The notes under the pieces were generated by a model. The model ran no database searches, was not told the DNA's origin, and saw only the letters and a program-made list of their open reading frames with translations. 64,000 bases of DNA from Bacteroidia bacterium (GTDB lineage: Bacteria; Bacteroidota; Bacteroidia; B-17B0; Aurantibacillaceae). Each line of letters starts with the position of its first letter. The stretch's first letter is position 1. Location: contig JAEUTO010000014.1 in NCBI GenBank assembly GCA_016787785.1, positions 363,710 through 427,709 on the forward strand, written 5' to 3'. Below, one piece after another: positions 18,027 through 27,210 of this stretch. Position numbers and translations under genes: made by a program.

Positions 18027-18854
18027 ATGCAAGTTAAAGAAAGAGGTATAATTTTAATTCCGATAGATTTCACAAAACAATCACTTTTAGCGGTAAAACA
18101 ATCTTATAATTTAGCTAAATACACGCATTCTAAGCTGGTTTTACTTCATGTGTACTCCAAAACAGGCGAAGAGAGCTATGACGCTTTAAACAAGCTTACA
18201 AAGCAAACTGAGCAGGAAAGTGGTGTACCAACTGAATTCATGAACGTTAAAGGCGATATTTATGACGAAGTAGACAGAGTTGCAGAGGAATTAGGAGCCA
18301 CTTTGATCATTGCCGGCCTTGAAAGCCACATGAAATTCAGGAACATTATCGGTTCAAGTGCCAGTAAGCTTATCCGTAAGGCACCATGCCCTGTAATTAC
18401 CATTCGTGGTAACGATCACCGTGATGGCTGCGAGAACATATTATTACCATTGGATCTTTCTACCGAGACCCGCGAAAAGGTTGATGCAGCTGTACAATTT
18501 GCGCAGTATTTTGGTGCCAGTATCCGTATTTTAGGGGTTTTTGATCCTACTGATGCTGCTTATGAGAACCAATTACTGGCCTATTCGCACCAGGTAAAAC
18601 AATTTATAAAAAGCAAAGGTATTTCGTGCACCAACAAATCTATTCCTGCTAAAGATGTAGCAGAAACTGTAGTTGAATACGCAAATAAAATTGAGACCGA
18701 TCTTATCATGATCATGAATAAACCGGGTTTGAATGTAAACGAATTTTTTGGTGGAACCGATGCGCAACGTATTGTTGATATCAGTAACATCCCTGTAATG
18801 ACCATTCAACCAATGAAGCGCGAAAGTTTAGTGCATTTTGGTACTGGTTTTTAA
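18027..18854 (+). CDS. Universal stress protein, two tandem UspA domains
   Basis: A 275-residue cytosolic protein with two UspA folds (about 1-140 and 141-275). The first domain opens GIILIPIDFTKQSLLAV, has the ATP-binding-type motif GSSASKLIRKAPCPVITIRG, and the second ends FFGGTDAQRIVDISNIPVM. The second domain's G-x(2)-G-x(9)-G(S/T) loop is degenerate, so nucleotide binding by that half is uncertain. The role would be in stress adaptation; no partner is apparent. The consensus promoter upstream suggests ordinary housekeeping sigma control. Confidence 0.9.
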   Translation: MQVKERGIILIPIDFTKQSLLAVKQSYNLAKYTHSKLVLLHVYSKTGEESYDALNKLTKQTEQESGVPTEFMNVKGDIYDEVDRVAEELGATLIIAGLESHMKFRNIIGSSASKLIRKAPCPVITIRGNDHRDGCENILLPLDLSTETREKVDAAVQFAQYFGASIRILGVFDPTDAAYENQLLAYSHQVKQFIKSKGISCTNKSIPAKDVAETVVEYANKIETDLIMIMNKPGLNVNEFFGGTDAQRIVDISNIPVMTIQPMKRESLVHFGTGF

Positions 18855-18874
18855 TTGACTCCTAAGTTTACTAC

Positions 18875-19408
18875 TTGAAACATTTACTGCTTTCTTTGAT
18901 CATTTTTACAACTGTAAAAGTGTATGCTCAATTTGGTAATTCTTATATGGTCAAAACATTTGAGAAACAAATCGACTCGATTTTTTACAAAAGTAAAACA
19001 TCATGGGTTATGCCAACACCTTTTGTATTTAACAAACAATTTTATAGTGTAGACAGCGGGGCAACATATAAAAAGGTGGGCTTCTTTGGTCAAAACGTAA
19101 AACGCCGCATGGCAAAAGCACCGGGCATAAGAACAAATATTAATTTATATACCACGGTAAGAATTCTTGGATTGTCGCAAATGGCCATTCTTGCGCCGTA
19201 TTTTGTTGTAAGAGACGTAAACTGGTTAATTGAAAATGATTTTAAGAAAAAACCGGCTACCCCGCATACCGCTTTTAAAAGACCACCCAATTTATGGATA
19301 GCTTTGGGCGTTTACATAACAGGATCGATCACGTTTTATTTATTATCTAAACCCTTTTTAAGGAAGGCCCTGGCAAAACATCACAGAAGTAAAAGAATAA
19401 TCGGATAA
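18875..19408 (+). CDS. Exported protein of unknown function with C-terminal membrane helix
   Basis: A 177-residue protein that must start at TTG (18875-18877). An in-frame stop lies 12 bases upstream and no ATG/GTG precedes the signal peptide MKHLLLSLIIFTTVKVYAQ. The mature part is basic (KNVKRRMAKAPG) and the end carries a hydrophobic helix (NLWIALGVYITGSITFYLLS) followed by a Lys/His/Arg-rich tail. I do not recognise a family. It is 20 bases behind the universal stress gene and probably shares its transcript. Confidence 0.7.
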   Translation: MKHLLLSLIIFTTVKVYAQFGNSYMVKTFEKQIDSIFYKSKTSWVMPTPFVFNKQFYSVDSGATYKKVGFFGQNVKRRMAKAPGIRTNINLYTTVRILGLSQMAILAPYFVVRDVNWLIENDFKKKPATPHTAFKRPPNLWIALGVYITGSITFYLLSKPFLRKALAKHHRSKRIIG

Positions 19409-19417
19409 TTTAATCTG

Positions 19418-20167
19418 TTAATAAACGTGTTGGCCACCATTAATGCTATAATTGGCGCCTGTAATAAAACTGGTTTCTTCACTCGCTAAAAAGCTTACCA
19501 AATGCGCCACTTCGTGGGTACCGCCTAAACGTCCCATGGGTACCTGCGCAATGATCTGCGTTAATACTTTTTCAGGAACTGCCATAACCATGTCTGTTCC
19601 AATATAGCCCGGCGAAATAGTGTTAACCGTTATGCCGTATTTTGCAACTTCCATTGCTAATGATTTTGTAAAACCATGCATGCCTGCTTTTGCAGCGCTG
19701 TAGTTGGTCTGACCAAATTGCCCACGTTGTCCGTTAACAGAAGAAATATTAATGATGCGTCCAAAATTTCGTTCGATCATACCATCTAAAACCTGGCGCG
19801 TACAATTAAAAACAGAATTAAGATTTGTGTTTATTACATCGTACCAATCGTCTTTTTTCATTTTAGCCAAACGCCCGTCACGTGTAATACCGGCGTTATT
19901 TACCAGCGTATCTATATGACCTACCTCCTGCTCTATTTTCTTTATCATGGCTCCTGTACTATCAAAATCACTTACATCTCCATGAAATAATTTAATATCA
20001 AACCCTTCCGCCTTCATCGTTTCAAGCCATTTATCCGCTTTAGATTGTGTAACATAATTACCAACCACACGGTAACCATCTTTATACAAATGCTTGCACA
20101 TAGCGGTTCCCAAACCGCCTGTTGCGCCGGTAACCAATACGGTTCTTTTATTATTTCCCTTTTCCAT
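19418..20167 (-). CDS. phaB: Acetoacetyl-CoA reductase, PhaB/PhbB-type SDR
   Basis: A 249-residue classical short-chain dehydrogenase. It has the cofactor motif TGATGGLG (15-22), NNAGI, the serine in NISSVNGQRGQFGQTNYSAAKAG with the catalytic Tyr/Lys in YSAAK, and SPGYIGTDMV. The NISSVNGQ-GQFGQTNYS run closely matches what I remember of Cupriavidus PhbB, the NADPH acetoacetyl-CoA reductase of polyhydroxybutyrate synthesis, rather than FabG. The MaoC-type hydratase gene next to it supports (R)-3-hydroxyacyl-CoA metabolism. A PHA synthase is not in the window, so PHB formation itself is inference. Confidence 0.85.
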   Translation of the reverse strand: MEKGNNKRTVLVTGATGGLGTAMCKHLYKDGYRVVGNYVTQSKADKWLETMKAEGFDIKLFHGDVSDFDSTGAMIKKIEQEVGHIDTLVNNAGITRDGRLAKMKKDDWYDVINTNLNSVFNCTRQVLDGMIERNFGRIINISSVNGQRGQFGQTNYSAAKAGMHGFTKSLAMEVAKYGITVNTISPGYIGTDMVMAVPEKVLTQIIAQVPMGRLGGTHEVAHLVSFLASEETSFITGANYSINGGQHVY

Positions 20168-20241
20168 ATTTTGGTTTTTTAATTTTAATAAAAATATAAA
20201 GCAGTTGTTATCTTAACGTTCACCGCAGGTTAACTAAAGAA

Positions 20242-20646
20242 TTAGATCTTATCACTGTTTAAAACGGTTGCTTCGCCACTCGTGCATATATTACCGCTTT
20301 CAACATGTATTATAACTGTTTCAATAATAGCCCTGTGTTTGTCTTTGAGCACTTCCTTCACGTTAAATGTTGCTTCGTATTTCGTGTCAACATACATTGG
20401 CTTTAAAAAGTTAAGCGTTTGTTTTAAATAGATAGTTCCATCACCCGGAAACAAAGTGCCAAACACTTTGCTGAACAGCGATGCACTAAGCATACCATGC
20501 ATGATAGGGCGTTTAAACATTGTTTTTGAAGCATAATCGGCATCGGTGTGCACCGGATTCTTATCGCCGGTTACTTCTGCAAAACGATTAACTTCTTCTT
20601 GTGAGAACTGAAATTCGTGTTTATAAACTTGATTTACTTCTAACAT
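20242..20646 (-). CDS. phaJ: MaoC-like (R)-specific enoyl-CoA hydratase (PhaJ type)
   Basis: A 134-residue single hotdog domain. The catalytic motif TGDKNPVHTD (about 25-34) holds the Asp and His of R-hydratase 2/PhaJ enzymes, and GMLSASLFSKVFGTLFPG is the family helix. It hydrates trans-2-enoyl-CoA to (R)-3-hydroxyacyl-CoA, the same intermediate that the neighbouring PhaB-type reductase makes. The two genes run in the same direction with a 74-base gap. The chain-length preference is not readable from the sequence. Confidence 0.85.
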   Translation of the reverse strand: MLEVNQVYKHEFQFSQEEVNRFAEVTGDKNPVHTDADYASKTMFKRPIMHGMLSASLFSKVFGTLFPGDGTIYLKQTLNFLKPMYVDTKYEATFNVKEVLKDKHRAIIETVIIHVESGNICTSGEATVLNSDKI

Positions 20647-20768
20647 AATATTGTTTTAGACAGCAACTAAAGTATAATAAATAATCTTAAAATCCCAACT
20701 AAGGGTAAATTAAATATTAATTTTGCGCAAAATATTTTACAGGCTTAGCCCGCCATTTCAAAGAATAA

Positions 20769-21347
20769 ATGCTCAAAGTTTCTTATTATTTAAATAAAGA
20801 TGTTGTTTTTTTGGCCAAAGACCTTATTGGCAAAACACTTTGCACGCGCATTAATAATAAACTAACCTGTGGCGTTATTACTGAGACGGAAGCCTACGCT
20901 GGTGTTACCGACAAGGCTTCGCATGCTTTCGGTGACAAACGAACAAACAGAACTGAGACCATGTATTGCAAAGGCGGCGTTAGTTATGTTTACCTGTGTT
21001 ATGGCATTCACAGGCTTTTTAACATTGTTAGCAATGATAAGGATATTCCACATGCTATTTTAATTCGTGCAATTTATCCAACAAAAGGCATTGATGAAAT
21101 TGTAAAACGCAGAGGTTTGAAATTCTCAAAGAACTTATGCGTGGGCCCCGGAAAAGTATCACAAGCTTTGGGTATTGACCTATTACATAATAACCTATCT
21201 TTAGCGGGCAAACAAATATGGTTGCAGGATGATAAACTAAAAATAAAAGAAAGCGATATACAGGTTGGACCCCGCATAGGTATTGATTATGCCGGCGAAG
21301 ATGCAAAACTGCCATATCGTTTCTGGACCACTAACTATAACTTTTAA
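20769..21347 (+). CDS. DNA-3-methyladenine glycosylase (AAG/MPG family)
   Basis: A 192-residue base-excision repair glycosylase. It matches the MPG fold: AKDLIGKTL near the start, the catalytic region ITETEAYAGVTDKASHAF with its Glu, MYCKGGVSYVYLCYG, and VGPGKVSQALGI, with VGPRIGIDYAGED near the end. It removes alkylated purines such as 3-methyladenine and hypoxanthine from DNA. A TAATTTTG -7-like box lies at 20718-20725, without a clear -33 element. The downstream methyltransferase gene starts 2 bases after its stop. Confidence 0.9.
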   Translation: MLKVSYYLNKDVVFLAKDLIGKTLCTRINNKLTCGVITETEAYAGVTDKASHAFGDKRTNRTETMYCKGGVSYVYLCYGIHRLFNIVSNDKDIPHAILIRAIYPTKGIDEIVKRRGLKFSKNLCVGPGKVSQALGIDLLHNNLSLAGKQIWLQDDKLKIKESDIQVGPRIGIDYAGEDAKLPYRFWTTNYNF

Positions 21348-21349
21348 AC

Positions 21350-22531
21350 ATGGAATATTCGAAGATAATTTTAGGTAAGGGAAAAGAGTTTTCGTTACAA
21401 CGTATGCACCCCTGGGTATTTTCGGGGGCAATTTCAAAAAAAGATAATAATCTTGCCGATGGCGATATTGTAGAAGTGTATTCGCAACAAAATCAATTTT
21501 TAGGTACCGGTTATTTTTCTAATGGCGGAAGCATCTCTGTAAGGATCATCTCGTTTGAAAAAGCAATTATTAATGAAGATTTTTGGTTCGAAAAAATAAA
21601 TAAAGCCTACAAATACCGTTTGCATTTAGATATCTTAAACGAAAGCACAAATGTTTGCCGCCTATTCTTTGGTGAGGGAGACGGTGTGCCGGGCCTGATA
21701 TTGGATTATTACGACGGACATGTTGTTCTACAAGCACATTCCTGGGGTGTATATCTGCAAAAAGATAATATTGTGGCAGCAACAAAAAAAGTACTGGGCT
21801 CGGCTTTAAAAAGCATGTACGATAAAAGCGCAGAAACATTAAATAAACATCACGCCGAAAAAACACAGAACGGCTTTATCATTGGCAGCCTTGAAGGCGA
21901 TATTATTGTAAAAGAAAACAATCATCTATTTAAGATCGATTTTATTAACGGACAAAAAACCGGTTTCTTTATCGATCAGCGCGACAATAGAAAATTATTA
22001 GCAGATTACAGTAAAGGTAAAAGTGTATTAAACACCTTTTGTTATACCGGTGGCTTCTCAGTATACGCTGCCGCAGCGGGCGCAACAATGGTGCATTCGG
22101 TAGATTCGAGCCAAAGTGCTATTGATCTTTGTGATAAGAATATTGAATTGAATAAAGTACAAAACCATCAGAGTTTTGCTGTAGATACCTTTGAATTTTT
22201 AAAGGATAAACAAAATGTTTATGATGTGATCGTACTAGATCCTCCTGCATTTGCAAAGAGTCGCGATAGCAAACATAATGCGGTTATCGGTTACAAACGT
22301 TTAAATGCCTTGGCTATAAAACTCATAAAGCCCAATGGTATTATATTTACATTTAGCTGTAGTGGCGTGGTAGATAAATATCTTTTCTACAATACCATAA
22401 CAGCAGCGGCTATTGAGGCCCGGAGAAATGTAAAGATCCTGCATTACATGATACAGCCGGCCGATCACCCTGTAACGCCTTGGTTTGCTGAAGGTGAGTA
22501 CCTTAAAGGCATGGTTATTTGGGTAGAGTAA
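21350..22531 (+). CDS. rlmI: Class I rRNA (cytosine-C5) methyltransferase, RlmI-type
   Basis: A 393-residue SAM-dependent methyltransferase. It has an N-terminal PUA domain (LQRMHPWVFSGAI, about 17-29), then an EEHEA-like middle and a Rossmann domain: motif I LNTFCYTGGFSVYAAAAG (about 226), VDSSQSAIDLCDKN and DPPAFAKSR, with FSCSG as the C5-methyltransferase cysteine motif. E. coli RlmI methylates C1962 of 23S rRNA. The symbol is by family, and exact target base is not proven. It starts 2 bases after the glycosylase gene, so they are co-transcribed. Confidence 0.8.
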   Translation: MEYSKIILGKGKEFSLQRMHPWVFSGAISKKDNNLADGDIVEVYSQQNQFLGTGYFSNGGSISVRIISFEKAIINEDFWFEKINKAYKYRLHLDILNESTNVCRLFFGEGDGVPGLILDYYDGHVVLQAHSWGVYLQKDNIVAATKKVLGSALKSMYDKSAETLNKHHAEKTQNGFIIGSLEGDIIVKENNHLFKIDFINGQKTGFFIDQRDNRKLLADYSKGKSVLNTFCYTGGFSVYAAAAGATMVHSVDSSQSAIDLCDKNIELNKVQNHQSFAVDTFEFLKDKQNVYDVIVLDPPAFAKSRDSKHNAVIGYKRLNALAIKLIKPNGIIFTFSCSGVVDKYLFYNTITAAAIEARRNVKILHYMIQPADHPVTPWFAEGEYLKGMVIWVE

Positions 22532-22567
22532 AAGTTACTTTTTTTGAAAATTGAATTATTACATTAA

Positions 22568-24946
22568 ATGATAAAAAAATTACTGCTAATTATTTTTATT
22601 TCTTTTTCAATTTATTTAAGCGGTCAAACTGCTTCATCTGAAATTAACGTAACTAACATTAACTATTCTTTAATTGAATCTGAATTTTTGAACAGACTTA
22701 ATAAATTAAGAACTGATCAAAAATTAACCACACTTACAAGCGATAACATTCTTAAAAAAGCTGCTACAGACCAGGCAAAATATCAAAACGAAAAGCATGT
22801 AGTTACTCACAATCAAACTAATAAAGGAAAAGAAAAACCGCAAAACCGTGTGTTTTATTATGAAGGTACCCATGATCTTGTTGGTGAGAATTGTATAAAG
22901 ATACCTCTAAAAAAATTGTTCAAACCAAAGTATAAAAAAACAGATATAGAGGTAAAAACATATGCGGATGCAGCGGAAGCCTTGTTTTTAGGCTGGAAAA
23001 ATTCGCCAGGGCATTACAAAAATATGATAGAGCCTTCGTACGATGTTTCAGGTTTAGGTTTTAGTTTTGATAAAGACAGCAGTTTTTTATATTGCGCACA
23101 GGTCTTTGGTGCAAAACCATTTTTTTTCGGAATAGAATATGTTTCTCCTCCCGATGCCTATGGAATATTAGAAAGCACTCCTTCTGTATGTAGTGCATTT
23201 CAAACCGATGATGCGCGTAAAGCAATGAAAAGTCTTCAATTGGTTTACGATAACGATTCTATCTTCTTAAGAAGTGAGGAATCGGGTTTGCTTCAAAAAT
23301 TCTTTAATAAGCCTAATGATGCTATTTATTTTGACATTTTGCAGCGCAAGCAATTTGTATGCGAAAAAAATAATTTATTGCACGGTTCTGCCGTTCATGA
23401 TGGAAAAATGTTACAACCCGTTCTGTTTAGTACAATTTTTAAACGTAGTCGCATTAAAGACGGGAAAAATCTGTACGCCGCAATTTGCAAGGTGCCAAAA
23501 CAATTGACAAATAATACAAAGAACGATCAGCTGTGTTATGGCTTTATTAAAAATGGATATTCTTGTCAATATATTTATCCGATAGATGTTCCAAGCGAAA
23601 ATTTAAATATGTTGGATCTCTATCCAAAGTGGATCTACATTCAAAGCCTTGAAATTGAACCCGATTCCTTTGATGGAAATTTATCTTTTACAATACCATT
23701 TGAGCGCGGTGAGGTTAAGTTAACAGAGCAAAAGAAAAAACAACTAATTGCTAAACTGGAGATCTATAAACCATTTATAACCTCTGTAGACCTGCAAACA
23801 TTTAGCTCAATAGAAGGAAGTACGCAGGTCAATTTAAAGCTACAAGAACAACGTGCCGCAAATATTGCGGAAATAGTAAAAAATTATAGTTCAAATCAAT
23901 TAAATTTTAAAACACAGGTAACTGAAAATTGGGATGATTTTTTTGCGCTTATTGAAAATACGGAAGTTGCTTACCTTAAAAAATTAAGCAGAGAAAAAAT
24001 CAAAGAAAGACTCAGATCTACTGCCTTACTTGACTCACTGGACTATTTACTGAGAATTAACCGTACTGCACTTCTTACTGTTGGTTTAAAAGCTTACATC
24101 GATAACAACTCTCACCCCTACCTAATATTAGCTGCTTACAAAAAAAGCATAGAACAAGGCGATTCTCTAAAATCGTTCCGCAACCAAAATAAATTGTTGG
24201 AATATGTTACCCGATCACAATTTGAAAGTAAAGATATTTTGCCAATACAGATTCCGTTAACAAAAAAATTCCTTCCACACATCACTAATTACCTGGCAGT
24301 AACTGTAAAAGATGATGAGTTATTTTATTCTCAGTTTGCGAGAAATATAGCATTGGAAGCCGCAAAAATCGACGAAAACTATCTTCCGGTTAAATTTAAC
24401 CTTTGTATCATAAGCTTAAAATACCTGAACATTTTTAATGACACGTTAATTCCTTTGCCGGAACTTGAATATAAAATGAACGAGTGTTTTAAACTTGGAA
24501 CTTATGACGATTCTATAATTGTAAATCACATGTGGCTTAACTATTCCATTTTATCTGTTTATAAGAATTGGACAAGGCACCTTTATCATAATATTGATAA
24601 ACACCTCTTAAATGTAAAAAAATATTACCCCGGAGCTCATATTAGCGAGCCGGAAGCAGTAAAACTTGGTTTGATGTTTAATTTATATGCGCGTTACGAA
24701 TGGGCGTGTGAATTATTACTGCCATATATGCAACGAAAAACTAAAAACGAAGACCTGGTTTTTTTGTTTGTACAAACGTACGCAAGTTTTGAGAGTGGTG
24801 GAATATCTGCAGCAGACTGGGAAAAGTACCTTAAAAAAGCTAAAAAAATGAACCCAAACCGGTTTTATAAGTGGATCGATGAAAACAACTATCAATTGCT
24901 AAGAAAACCACTAATTAAAGCCGAATTCTGCGAAATAAAAGAATAA
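22568..24946 (+). CDS. Exported CAP-domain protein with OmpA-like region
   Basis: A 792-residue protein with signal peptide (MIKKLLLIIFISFSIYLSGQ). Residues of about 35-185 are a CAP/SCP-like domain: FLNRLNKLRTDQKL at its start, HVVTHNQTNKGK, GENCIK and WKNSPGHYKNM with its His. Residues of about 373-440 look like an OmpA-type peptidoglycan-binding fold (SFTIPFERGEVKLTEQKKKQ, then FSSIEGSTQVNLKLQEQRA). The remaining 300 residues are helical and unrecognised, TPR-like in places. This CAP plus OmpA-like order is a combination I do not recall as a named family. Location: periplasm or outer membrane. Confidence 0.7.
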   Translation: MIKKLLLIIFISFSIYLSGQTASSEINVTNINYSLIESEFLNRLNKLRTDQKLTTLTSDNILKKAATDQAKYQNEKHVVTHNQTNKGKEKPQNRVFYYEGTHDLVGENCIKIPLKKLFKPKYKKTDIEVKTYADAAEALFLGWKNSPGHYKNMIEPSYDVSGLGFSFDKDSSFLYCAQVFGAKPFFFGIEYVSPPDAYGILESTPSVCSAFQTDDARKAMKSLQLVYDNDSIFLRSEESGLLQKFFNKPNDAIYFDILQRKQFVCEKNNLLHGSAVHDGKMLQPVLFSTIFKRSRIKDGKNLYAAICKVPKQLTNNTKNDQLCYGFIKNGYSCQYIYPIDVPSENLNMLDLYPKWIYIQSLEIEPDSFDGNLSFTIPFERGEVKLTEQKKKQLIAKLEIYKPFITSVDLQTFSSIEGSTQVNLKLQEQRAANIAEIVKNYSSNQLNFKTQVTENWDDFFALIENTEVAYLKKLSREKIKERLRSTALLDSLDYLLRINRTALLTVGLKAYIDNNSHPYLILAAYKKSIEQGDSLKSFRNQNKLLEYVTRSQFESKDILPIQIPLTKKFLPHITNYLAVTVKDDELFYSQFARNIALEAAKIDENYLPVKFNLCIISLKYLNIFNDTLIPLPELEYKMNECFKLGTYDDSIIVNHMWLNYSILSVYKNWTRHLYHNIDKHLLNVKKYYPGAHISEPEAVKLGLMFNLYARYEWACELLLPYMQRKTKNEDLVFLFVQTYASFESGGISAADWEKYLKKAKKMNPNRFYKWIDENNYQLLRKPLIKAEFCEIKE

Positions 24947-25019
24947 TGTTAACGAGAAAATTAAATTTTAATTTTAAATAACTACGCAGTTATTTAAAGA
25001 AGCCGTAAATTTACCGCGC

Positions 25020-26168
25020 ATGATATTACCCAACCAAAATCCGGAATCTCTATTAAACAGCTCGTTGTATTCTGATGCTTTAAAAGCTATTGCTAAAAAG
25101 GTGTTTAATGGCGAACGTATTACTTTTGATGATGGTGTTTTGCTTTATAAAGAAGCTGAATTAGGGTTTTTAGGAACTCTTGCCAATTACGTTCGCGAAA
25201 AAAAGAATGGCAATTATGTTTACTTTAATCATAATTTTCATGTTGAGCCAACCAATGTTTGTGTCTATTCTTGCGCCTTTTGCTCCTACTCGCGCCTCAT
25301 CAAAAACCGGGAGCAAGGCTGGGAACTATCTGTTCAACAAATATTAGACATCATAAAAAAATACGACGGACAGGCCGTTACCGAAGTACATATAACAGGC
25401 GGCGTTGTGCCAAAACAAGATCTGGCATTTTATACCGATCTTTTTCGTCAGATAAAAAAACATCGTCCCGATCTACATATTAAAGCTCTTACGCCTGTTG
25501 AGTTTCATTACATCTTTAAAAAAGCAAAAGTAACTTACGAAGAAGGATTAAAAATAATGACCGAAGCCGGTCTTGACAGTTTACCCGGTGGCGGTGCCGA
25601 GATCTTTGATGAAGCCATTCGTGATAAAATTGCCGGTGGAAAATGTACTACAGAAGAGTGGTTATCTATTCACGAGATCTGGCACAAAATGGGCAAACAT
25701 TCTAACGCTACTATGCTTTACGGACATATTGAAACCTTTGAACACCGTATTGACCATATGGACAGGTTGAGAAAATTGCAAGACAAAACAAAAGGTTTTA
25801 ATGCATTTATTCCTTTAAAATTCAGGAACAAGGAGAACGAAATGTCGGATGTGCCCGAAGTAAGTGTAATTGAAGATCTGCGCAACTACGCTATTGCAAG
25901 AATTTACTTAGATAACTTCGCGCACATAAAAGCTTATTGGGCAATGATAGGAAGAAATACGGCGCAACTTTCATTGAATTTTGGTACTGATGATCTTGAT
26001 GGAACAATTGATGACACAACAAAGATATACAGTATGGCCGGATCTGAAGAGCAAAACCCAAAACTAACTACAGAAGAACTAGTAAATATGATTAAAGCGG
26101 TTGGCCGCACACCTGTAGAAAGAGACACACTTTACAATGTAGTAAAAGATTTTACAATAGTCCAATAA
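25020..26168 (+). CDS. mqnE: Aminofutalosine synthase (radical SAM)
   Basis: A 382-residue radical SAM enzyme. The iron-sulfur motif CVYSCAFC (C81, C85, C88; CX3CX2C) sits after HFHVEPTNV. EVHITGGVVPK and LDSLPGGGAEIFDE (the glycine-rich block) are MqnE-type, distinguishing it from the paralogue MqnC. It joins 3-(1-carboxyvinyloxy)benzoate with SAM to make aminofutalosine, the second step of the futalosine route to menaquinone. The other mqn genes are not in the window. A UbiX-like gene lies 1.7 kb downstream on the same strand. Confidence 0.93.
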   Translation: MILPNQNPESLLNSSLYSDALKAIAKKVFNGERITFDDGVLLYKEAELGFLGTLANYVREKKNGNYVYFNHNFHVEPTNVCVYSCAFCSYSRLIKNREQGWELSVQQILDIIKKYDGQAVTEVHITGGVVPKQDLAFYTDLFRQIKKHRPDLHIKALTPVEFHYIFKKAKVTYEEGLKIMTEAGLDSLPGGGAEIFDEAIRDKIAGGKCTTEEWLSIHEIWHKMGKHSNATMLYGHIETFEHRIDHMDRLRKLQDKTKGFNAFIPLKFRNKENEMSDVPEVSVIEDLRNYAIARIYLDNFAHIKAYWAMIGRNTAQLSLNFGTDDLDGTIDDTTKIYSMAGSEEQNPKLTTEELVNMIKAVGRTPVERDTLYNVVKDFTIVQ

Positions 26169-26188
26169 CCGTTAATTTTAAAAAAAAT

Positions 26189-27178
26189 ATGAAAAAAACA
26201 CTTACACTTTTTATTCTTGCTTTATTTTTAAATTCAAATGCACAAGACCCATTAATTTTACAACCTATTAAAAAAGATTCTATTGCGCCTGCAAAAAAAG
26301 ATACGTCATGGAAGACCTCCGGTTTTTTTGGTGTAAATTTTAGTCAAACTGCTTTAAGCAACTGGCAAGGTGGCGGACAAGATAATTTTGCAATAAATTC
26401 AATATTAAATCTTCAGGCCAATTACGTAAAAGGCAAACATTCGTGGATAAATAAATTAGACGCACAATATGGTTTAATAAGAGCTGGTGATGCCAAGCTA
26501 TTTAAAAAGAACATTGATCAACTATTTGCACTGTCAAAATACAATCTTGATGCCTTTAATAAATACTGGTTTTACGCTTTACAAGCCGATTACCGTACCC
26601 AATTTGCGCCAGGCTACAATTATTCAGGCGATTCTATTGTTGGAACAGCAAGGTCGGATTTTAACTCTCCGGGTTATATCCAGTTAGCATTAGGTTTAGA
26701 TTTTAAACCAACTAATTATTTTTCTGTAACCTTTGCCCCTATTGCCGGAAAAGTTACTATGGTTAACAGACAATATTTAGCAGATGAAGGAGCCTATGGT
26801 GTTGAAAAAGCGGTGTTAGATAGTTCTGGCGCAGTTGTTACACATGGTAAAAGAATGAGAACTGAATTTGGAGGGCGTGTAATTTTAAAATTCAAAAAAG
26901 ACATCTTTAAAAATGTAAACCTCGATTCGTATTTGGATCTTTTTTCAAGTTATGGTCACAATCCCGGTAATATAGACGTCGTATTCAATAATCTTTTAAC
27001 GGTTAAGATCAACAAATTCTTTACAGTAAATGTTATTTCACAAATACTTTACGATGATGATGTAATTACTGTAAGAGATTGGAACAGGGATGGTAAATAC
27101 GATAATGCTAACGATATTTATGGCCCAAGAGTACAAATGCTTACAACCCTTGCCATAGGCTTTGGCTATAAGTTTTAA
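26189..27178 (+). CDS. DUF3078 family outer membrane-like protein
   Basis: A 329-residue protein with signal peptide (about 1-18, MKKTLTLFILALFLNSNA). It carries the DUF3078 hallmark SQTALSNWQGGGQDN near residue 52, followed by many amphipathic beta-strands with aromatic ends and a final F residue (IGFGYKF), the pattern of an outer membrane beta-barrel. DUF3078 proteins are common in Bacteroidota and have no assigned function. It follows mqnE by 20 bases and precedes another barrel gene by 32 bases. Confidence 0.85.
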   Translation: MKKTLTLFILALFLNSNAQDPLILQPIKKDSIAPAKKDTSWKTSGFFGVNFSQTALSNWQGGGQDNFAINSILNLQANYVKGKHSWINKLDAQYGLIRAGDAKLFKKNIDQLFALSKYNLDAFNKYWFYALQADYRTQFAPGYNYSGDSIVGTARSDFNSPGYIQLALGLDFKPTNYFSVTFAPIAGKVTMVNRQYLADEGAYGVEKAVLDSSGAVVTHGKRMRTEFGGRVILKFKKDIFKNVNLDSYLDLFSSYGHNPGNIDVVFNNLLTVKINKFFTVNVISQILYDDDVITVRDWNRDGKYDNANDIYGPRVQMLTTLAIGFGYKF

Positions 27179-27210
27179 ACCAACATTAACAAGAAGTAAT
27201 TATTTGTGTA

